Of a DNA stretch of 64,000 nucleotides, positions 56,840 to 64,000 are shown one piece after another. How positions within the stretch are numbered: position 1 is the first letter of the stretch; each line of letters opens with the position of its first letter. The position numbers and the translations under genes were made by a program. The stretch spans positions 122,090,431-122,154,430 of the forward strand of contig NC_088781.1 of assembly GCF_958450345.1 (NCBI RefSeq), given 5' to 3'. The DNA is from Calliphora vicina. Taxonomy: Eukaryota; Arthropoda; Insecta; Diptera; Calliphoridae. The notes below the pieces were generated by a model that did no database searches, was not told where the DNA came from, and saw only the letters and a list, made by a program, of their open reading frames with translations.

Positions 56840-58660
56840 AATTATCATTAAAATGCCATTACCGAAATAATCCAATTTATTTTTATCGTTACCATTCTAC
56901 CGGTAGATATATTTTATATATATATTTTACCGCTCTTTAATTTTTTAATTAACTTCAATATCCTTATAACTACAAATCTCCAACTGGCTTTGGAAACGGT
57001 GAAAGAGATGCTGCCACCGTTTGTAATTCTAGTTGTTGCTGCAGTCGCATTTTTTGCGTTTTCGCTTATTTTTTTTCTATTAATTGACACTTTACAACTG
57101 TCATTTAGACAAATAATTTGTTCATATCGAAGTGCATTAAATAAATTGTTTTATTTATTTTATTACACTTAATTTTTTGCTGGTTGTTGTTTTGTGTGCT
57201 CATTTATTTTGTTTTTTATTATTACGAGTGATTTTTTTTTTTTGGCAAATTTTCATGTCAAAGTGTTAAACATTTTGTTAAATTTACGTTGAAATGTTTA
57301 TTTTTCTTTTTTCAAATTATTTTATTTATTGATTTTTATTTAGTTTAATTTAGTTATTTTTGTGTGTGTCGGTGGGTTTTTTGTTTGCTGTTTGGCAAAT
57401 TATTTGTAACGCCTTTTGTCACTTGTCAGCCTGCTTGTTTGTTTGTTTTTTAGCGGGCAATCAATTTGCTAAATTTGTTACAGTCAGTTGTTGCTTTTTG
57501 TTCAAAATCTCAAATAGATTTACAAAACATTTTTAACGGTTCAAGCTTAAAAGGCTTAAATAGAATTTTATATTTTATTGCTGTTTTTTCTTTTCATTGT
57601 TAAAATGAATTGTTTGTTTGAATATAATTTTGTTATGGTGTTAAATGAAAAAAAGGGTTTTGCAAATAATTCGTCATGGCGAGTTTTGTTGCTTTTTTGT
57701 TCTGAACACCTTTTGCTGTAATGAAAATATCTTTCATGCTGTATTAAATAACATTTCGCCAAGTTTCAGTGTTTGGTATCAACATGTTTTAAAACCTGTA
57801 GTAAATTTCGAACTTGACATTTTATGGTACAGAATGGAGTTTGGCTAAACATGTAAAAAAGTGTTTAGAAATCATTGCAACATTCACCTGTTTGTTTAAC
57901 AAATCAGACAATTTTTTCCACATAAAATATTCTACAAAATCTTTTCGTTTATCTTGTCTATTAAATTGTTTATCCTGTTTAAATTCAACCAATTAAATTT
58001 CCACTTTAACTTGTCCTTCAACCCAAAACTAGATTATCCTGTATCATAGATTTATCTATTAAATTCTTGGCATTATCTCTGCTTTAATTCATGAACAGCA
58101 AAGATGTAAATAATGTATTTAACCAGGTTTAATCTCTAAATTTCCATTAGACAATAACATTACCAAAAACAACATAATTACAATCATTTAATGCGTACAA
58201 TGAGCAAAAAAAAAAAAATATAGAGAAATATAAAGCAAAAAAACGTAAAACTCCATTTAACCGATATAATGAGAATTATAATAAACAAACAAAACAAACA
58301 AACATAGATACGTAGATACAAGTATCTGCAGTTAGTACTCATGCCTACAAAGATTGTATGAATGAATCAATGAAGAACGTACATATGAATGAATGAAGGA
58401 ATGAATGTATTCATATGTATGAATGGTTAAAAGGAATAAATGGATGGACGTTTGCACAAAATAGATAGACGTATAAAATAGATGCTTAGATATACTTAAA
58501 TACATATGCAGACAGAAAAACTGATTCGTAGAAACGTACAAAATTATACGATTAGATGATATTCATACATATTAAACAAATATAAACGAATATACAAACA
58601 AACAGACAAATACAGATATAAACCTAATTATATTTACACACAAATAGGCATAGAACATGT
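56840..58660. other. Unique A+T-rich sequence without supported genes
   Basis: Contains TTTG-rich stretches (57170-57430), GAATGAATG repeats near 58380 and A-rich segments. Short open frames such as 56990-57172 and 57645-57848 lack any recognisable feature. Confidence 0.55.
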
Positions 58661-59068
58661 AACATATATACGAGGGCTTACATAAAAGTATTCTGATTTA
58701 ATACAAAATAATATTCATTTATGTTCCTTTCATAGTACTTGTTATCTCATCAACATCATATCTCTCTTTAGAGATAAGAAGGTTTAGAAGTTTCAGTATA
58801 AAAGAGATATTGAAACTGAGAATGTTTTATAGTAATAAGTTCAAAATCCCATAATTTTGAGTTATGACGTTCTTGTCACAAACATAGCTGCCAGATTTAA
58901 TGATATTTTCTCTCAAAAATAGCAAAGTGACGATTTCACAATTTTTTTCTCGAAATTTACGATTTTCTGCATTATGAGAAAATGGTACCTTTTGTGTTTT
59001 ATATCAAAAACGATATTGTCATATCGTTTGTAACATATCAAAATATTTATCGTAGACCTACAAAAGTA

Positions 59069-60060
59069 CACTGGTGCATATTCCTATAAACGCACACTAC
59101 TTTTTTTTTAAAAAAATTGTAAAAATTAAACAAGAACATATTTAGGGGGCTACAAATTTGTTTATTAAATTAGACTTCACTTAAAATATTGTTTACAAAA
59201 AAAATTCATTTGTACTTTATTTATTTTTTTTTACTTAATTTTCGAGATTAACAGCCATTTCCTCCCAGAGTTGTTTAATTCTTATTTTCAGCTCTGTCAC
59301 AGTCATTATGCTTTCATTCTGGGCATTATTTGCATAAACTTTACGGGCAATGTATCCCCACAAGTTCTCCATTGGGTTTAAGTCCGGACTACAAGCCGGC
59401 CAGTCCAGCAGAGGAATGCTATGTTCATTAGACCAAAATTTCGATTGCTTAGAAACATGGATTGCAGCATTAGCTTGATGGAATATGCAATCTTCATCTA
59501 TTTTTTCATCCATAAATGAGAGAAGAGTATCTTCCAACAGTTCGTTATAAATCGCACTATTCATTTTTGTCGGAACAAAACATATTTTCGACTTGCCAAC
59601 TGCAGAAAACGCTGCCCAAACCATAAGACTGCCACCACCGAAATTACGTTTTGACATCCGAACATGGTTTGATCTCAAATCGTGCAAATATCATGAGTTT
59701 GAGTCAGAACCGTCTAAATTAAATTTTTTTCGTCACAGAAAATTACTTTTTTCCACTCATCTGTCCATTTCATATATTTTCTTGCGAATTTTAGACGATT
59801 TTCTTTATGGTGCTTTTTTTAGCATTGATTTACATTTCGGCTTTTTCCATTTTATGTTTTCATCGTTTCGTAAAATATGTGCAACGAGTTTGGAAGTCAC
59901 TGGAAGATTCAATTTATTCTTTATTTGTGTGGAATTCAATTTGTTGCGGGTTGCTTTTTTTTATTAGATTAAATTGTCTTCTTGTTAGTTTTGTATTTTA
60001 CTTTGTAGGTTTGCGAACTCCATAATTTTGACCTTTCTTCAAGAACGATCGAATTAGTTT
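59069..60060 (-). mobile_element. Tc1-type transposon remnant
   Basis: One end begins after TA with CACTGGTGCATATTCC at about 59069, matching the CA-start of Tc1-family termini. The element holds a broken transposase. The other terminal repeat was not seen. Confidence 0.6.
59235..60030 (-). pseudogene. Tc1-type (DD34E) transposase remnant
   Basis: The intact C-terminal frame (59235-59687) has RNFGGGSLMVWAAFS and LDWPACSPDLNPMENLWG, the classic Tc1 third-motif region with its glutamate. Above 59690, shifted frames give LVRRILRN-like, DENIKWKKPKC-like, WKKVIFCDEKNL and DGSDSNS segments, the last two around the first aspartate. The second catalytic position reads HQANAAIH where active enzymes have an aspartate (QDNA). 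With this and the frameshifts, the copy is inactive. Confidence 0.85.
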
Positions 60061-60667
60061 TCAAATACTGTAAGTATATTAATTATACTGTAGAGTATAG
60101 CGAAAATAGAGTAATATTTGACCCTAGTCCCCATACAAGGTCCTCTCAGAAAATGACCTGAACATTGGATGTGTGTATGTATGTTCCGTATGGACTCAAA
60201 AACAGCTTAACCGATTTTAATGAAATTTGCAGAGAATCTTCAGAATACCCTAGCGGGTAACATTGTAAAGTTAGATTTTTGGTCTGACGGGGGAAATCAA
60301 ATTTTAATATATAAAAAATTACATATATGTATGTATTATTTTTTTCGACCTTTTCTTTCAAGGTAAGTGATCGTTGTAAAAAAAATTTTGCAAGAAAATA
60401 AATTTGTCCAAAAACCTTTTTTCCCAAATCAAAAAAAAAGAAAAAAAAAATTGTCGGTCAAAAAAAATTTTTTCCCAACGTTTAAACAATGACAATTTTC
60501 ATTTCGTTGATTAATATCATTCTAAAAATTTTAATTCACAGTGTTGTATTCTGAAGCTAATGATTTGGTGTAAGCGAAGAAAGGAATAAATGTCTGGTAC
60601 AAACCAAATTTTCATATCGTTCGATAAAACAAGCAGGCCGCGGTTAATAAGGTGCAACATTGTAATG

Positions 60668-60698
60668 TAAAAGACCTTTTAATATAAAAGGTCTTTTA
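60668..60698. repeat. Perfect 13-bp hairpin
   Basis: TAAAAGACCTTTT (60668-60680) and AAAAGGTCTTTTA (60686-60698) are exact complements around a 5-base loop. Just to the right, a possible 101-bp MITE (60709-60809) has termini GTTCATTTACTTT and AAAGTAAATGAAC. Confidence 0.6.
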
Positions 60699-60839
60699 TA
60701 TTAGGTCTGTTCATTTACTTTCCCAGTAAATACTTGCAACGAGAGAATATAATCAAAATTTACAAAATTACTCTCTTAAATTCTCAAAAATAGTAAAAAG
60801 TAAATGAACGCTTTTACAGTACCAATTGTTTCATACACA

Positions 60840-61193
60840 CAGTGTTGCCATCAATTTTTTGAAGAAAACTTTTTATTTCAAAAAAGAAAACTTTTTTTTC
60901 AACAAAAAAACTTTTTTAACTACATACATACTAAAATTACAAAACCCAATTCGTACATATAATCAGCCTGAGATAATTTATGTGAATTTAGTGGTGGAGA
61001 CACTTCAGCATCTAAATAAATCAATTACCCCATTTAGTAAATGAATTTGTTAACATCATTTTGAAATAAACGGTTCAACTTATTGATATCATAAATTTAA
61101 AATTTTCCAAAAAACTTTTTTTTAAAAAAATAAAACTTTTTGCGCCTCAAAAACCTTTCAAAAAAAGGGAAAACTTGACATATGGTAACGCTG
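60840..61193. mobile_element. hAT-type MITE with perfect 8-bp target duplication
   Basis: CATACACA is present on both sides (60832-60839 and 61194-61201). Termini read CAGTGTTGCCAT and, reverse-complemented, CAGCGTTACCAT. The 354-bp interior is A/T-rich, with AAAACTTTTT phrases near both ends. An 8-bp duplication and CAG-type ends fit hAT. Confidence 0.85.
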
Positions 61194-61538
61194 CATACAC
61201 ACAATTTTCTTATTTTGTTTCTTTTAGAATGTATAAATACTCACATTTTCTTCTAGTAACAACTTTTAGTTATTGAACATAGCTATTATCTATCGATGAT
61301 AAACAATTTCGTTTACTCTTGCATATTAGGTTCATGAATAAGAAATTTCCATGTGAATATTTGGAATAACTTTTAATAAAAAAATAACGGCGAATTCATA
61401 AATAATAATAAATTGCCGTTTTGTGTTGATCAGTTAAAAAGCTATAATTTAAATCAAATTAGTAAGTAACGAGTGTTTTGGAATTTTTTGCAAGAATAAA
61501 ATTAGTTTACAATTTATCTTAAGTGAACATTTGCAAAA

Positions 61539-61772
61539 ATGCTACCAAAAAACACAACCAAATCACAGAAGATCAGGGAAGAAGAGCAGCTGAAACAGCT
61601 GCTTAACGCGAATCACATCTTCAGGAAATGTGTCGCAATGCATATTGATCGAGAGCTGCAGACACACACCAACAGCATATCGAAAGACAAGAAGAATGTC
61701 GCTCCCGAATGGCTCGATCAAGAGAAAGAAGAAGAGAAAGAATTTGAAGTTGGAATCACAAGGACGTACTGA
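61539..61772 (+). CDS. Small hypothetical ORF, 77 residues
   Basis: ATG at 61539 has a good fly start context (GCAAAAATG). The upstream DNA has TATAAATAC at 61232 and a TATCGATGATAA element near 61291. The predicted protein is hydrophilic: KNTTKSQKIREEEQLKQLL, then FRKCVAMHIDRELQTHT and an acidic EWLDQEKEEEKEFE near the end. I do not recognise it. Helitron-like sequence starts within about 35 bases downstream, so it may be a 5' part of a Helitron protein rather than a host gene. Confidence 0.3.
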   Translation: MLPKNTTKSQKIREEEQLKQLLNANHIFRKCVAMHIDRELQTHTNSISKDKKNVAPEWLDQEKEEEKEFEVGITRTY

Positions 61773-61805
61773 TTGGTTTTGAAGTAGCCTAAGGAGTCCC
61801 CAGGA

Positions 61806-61900
61806 ATGTGCTGTTCGAACGGTAAAGTTGTTCTGCCACCAATTATTGAGCCACTTGAGCCGCTTCTAAGTTACATTTCCGGCTATCACAATGGGTCCTA
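61806..61900 (+). pseudogene. Helitron RepHel fragment
   Basis: Reading CCSNGKVVLPPIIEPLEPLL at about 61808-61867 matches the conserved CC-NGKV-LP...PPEPL segment upstream of the Rep domain in Helitron proteins. The frame is lost soon after. A CTAG|T end preceded by ACCGGGTTCAG occurs downstream at 62892-62906 in the same orientation and could be its 3' terminus. Confidence 0.55.
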
Positions 61901-62390
61901 TGGAACTCCGAGTGGAAGTATACTTCTTTAGTGCACACACTAATATATATTTCCGGCTCCACTCCGATTTCGAAGCACTGCCTTCAAAATATCCGAAAGT
62001 AAAACTCATGCTTTCAAATGGCGTTCTTCGGGGCAACCAAGATGTATTAACAATTACAACAATACAAAACCGTGTAAACTGTCAGAAAAAAATTCACAAA
62101 AACGCACTTTTATAAATGAAATAGTTTTTTTTTTAACACTTTTAAATGTTTTATGCACATAAAGCGGTGACAAATACTCACTTTTTTAAATATAAAATAA
62201 TCTTTTTAATCTTATAACAAATTTAAAAATGTTTGTAAACAAGTTTTTGAAATTTCACAAGGCAAAATAGTTAGCTGGCGTTACGCTGCCACCTTGTTAA
62301 ATATACCTTGGGGGCAACTAATATCGTAAATAACGTCGACTTCATGCTTAATTTATATATTTTTACTCCAAATAAAAAAAACAAACAATT

Positions 62391-62612
62391 GGAGGATTCA
62401 AACGGTCTCCTATTTGGTCATATTGTCATAATGTCCTAAAATATTGTTTTAGTTTAAACTAATTTTTGTTGGATTTCAAACAAAAAACTTATTGGTTTGT
62501 CATAAAATAACACTTTTTTTGTTTGCAGCACAACAAGAATTTGTTTAAACTAAACAAATATTTTAGGACATTATGACAATACGACCAAATAGGAGATCGT
62601 TTGAATCCCCCC
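62391..62612. mobile_element. Long-TIR fold-back MITE
   Basis: Left arm GATTCAAACGGTCTCCTATT...GTCATAATGTCCTAAAATAT is complementary to right arm ATATTTTAGGACATTATGAC...AATAGGAGATCGTTTGAATC. Arms are about 80-85 bp with a few mismatches, around a loop of some 55-60 bases. No transposase and no clear target duplication. Confidence 0.75.
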
Positions 62613-63181
62613 ATTATATATCCCCTGGTCTTAAGATGAGTTCATAATTATAATATCCCAATTGCCTTAAATACATTTGTATTTAGCATGGCACTGTACT
62701 TATAGTAGATATCTGCTACAACTTTGTCATATGACCACCTCATCCGCCGTCACATGGCTACAGATAATAAGTGTTTCGGGTGTGAAATCAGATCGGGGGA
62801 GTACGTGCTTTAGTTTTGTCGGACACTGTATATTAAATTCGAGATCGAGGTGCAATATAAAACAGATGTTTTGTAAGGGCCAGCATTGTAGACCGGGTTC
62901 AGCTAGTATTAATATAAAATGAAATGTTTGTGAGTTATCTGCTAGGTTCTATTAATAGGGAAATAAGTAGTGAACATAAGATGAACTAATGAAATTATGA
63001 ATTGGAATTTTATTTAGACTTACAAAAAAATTAATACATTTGCTAGACAGAATACTATAACAGATCTCTAGACTAATCTATAATTTAATTTATTTCAGCT
63101 GCATATACTTGCATTGGCCTTAAAAATAGGCATTTTTCTAGAGTGCTAAACTCGAAATTCATCAGGAAAATTTTAGAAAGG

Positions 63182-63326
63182 ATAACAAAAGTTTGGTTGC
63201 TTCAAGAGAAATTCTTCCTTATCAACTGACTTTCTTTTGAGAGAATCGAAAAATTCTATGTGTGTAACCGAATCATTCGATTGGCAACAAATTCGGTTGT
63301 TATCACGAATCTGTTTTCTCTGTGTA
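63182..63326. repeat. 145-bp repeat, inverted copy of 52955-53099
   Basis: Shares CAACTGACTTTCT, GAAAAATTCTATGTGTG, AACCGAATCATTCGATTG and AACAAATTCGGTTG with the other copy, in opposite orientation. No coding frame. Confidence 0.7.
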
Positions 63327-63329
63327 TTT

Positions 63330-64000
63330 ATGCTAATTTGTTTCACATACATATATTAATAAATTTAAAAAAAAAAATTAAAAATTACACTCTGATTTTA
63401 TGAAAAATTTAAGCAACTTCATGAACTGAAATTTTTGTTTTGAACCAAAGATCTGTGCAGAAGATCTTTCTGGTCAGGGTGCTTAGAAACCTAATAGAAA
63501 AATTAATTCCAAAAACTATAGATGCATTGTTCATAGTAAAGTTTTGAATAGGCCTTTCGAAATAAAAATAAATCATCATATCTAAACGTCCTAAAATATT
63601 TTCGTTTCGTTGTTGTTTCACTCTTTGAAAATAAGTTAATTAAAACTAAATCTTTTACTACTATTCAATAGGTGAAGAACTTCAAGTTAGTTATGAAATA
63701 TAGGTTCAAACCCTAAGATTTCTAAAAATCTCTTCCTCCTAACCTCGTAAAACAAAATGCCCCTAAACAAGTAAGAAAGAAATCAACAGCAGCAATAGCA
63801 ACAACATCAGAAACAGAGCTCATTAGTACAACAAAATTCGTAATACAACAAAAAAAAAAACTAAAACGTAGTTACACACAGAAACTAGCAACAAAAAGAA
63901 AACTAAAAGTAGAAAAACAAAAAAAAAATATTATTTGTACCAACGACAAAGGAAACAAACCGTAAAAGGATAATAGTAATAAAAAACAACAACAGAACCA
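63330..64000. other. Unique A-rich sequence to window end
   Basis: A-rich sequence with ACAACAACA and AGCAACAAC tracts from about 63785. No supported gene. Confidence 0.5.

Noticed and set aside
58332..58541. Minus-strand frame rich in Ser/His/Tyr
   Set aside because: Produced by GAATGAATG-type simple repeats.

Overview
This window is eukaryotic DNA from a higher fly, probably a calyptrate such as a blowfly or house-fly relative. The support is very high A+T content, short exons with consensus GT..AG introns, dipteran-style CAA/CAG/ACA runs in coding sequence, and dense remnants of piggyBac, mariner, Tc1, hAT, Helitron and Gypsy elements. I see nothing bacterial, no CRISPR array and no RNA gene.

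The only clear host gene is the 3' half of a discoidin-domain-receptor (DDR) type membrane protein on the + strand, covering at least 1-27,000. Six exons (5796-5935, 6033-6240, 14007-14180, 14371-14603, 16665-16803, 20555-22012) join in compatible phases. They encode the end of the extracellular discoidin-like domain, a stalk, one transmembrane helix and a cytoplasmic tail with tyrosine and proline motifs. The frame ends at a TAG (21022-21024) with no kinase domain. The same frame then stays open for 322 more codons to a TGA (21991-21993), 19 bases before a consensus splice donor. This makes the gene a strong stop-codon-readthrough candidate. Signal peptide and first discoidin domain must lie upstream of the window. 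Drosophila has two relatives, Ddr and smoke alarm (smal); I cannot say which is the ortholog.

The introns and 3' flank are unusual. Six blocks (about 1.6-4.3, 6.3-9.2, 10.9-12.9, 18.6-20.3, 28.5-30.1 and 30.9-33.5 kb) consist of A/T runs punctuated by GTAC, often as the 16-bp palindrome GTACCAAATTTGGTAC. The intron after the TGA holds about 4.7 kb of an almost perfect 11-bp tandem repeat.

From about 32 kb to the right end there is no convincing host gene. The DNA is a patchwork of nested mobile elements: a dispersed family with hairpin ends, two hAT-type MITEs with 8-bp target duplications, two piggyBac-type elements flanked by TTAA, dead mariner and Tc1 transposases, Helitron helicase pieces, a miniature Gypsy-like element with 34-bp LTRs, a 0.94-kb near-perfect palindrome and smaller fold-back elements. 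Stretches of unique A+T-rich DNA (about 33.5-35.1, 39.2-41.3, 47.9-49.8, 57-58.7 and 63.3-64 kb) carry no gene I can support.
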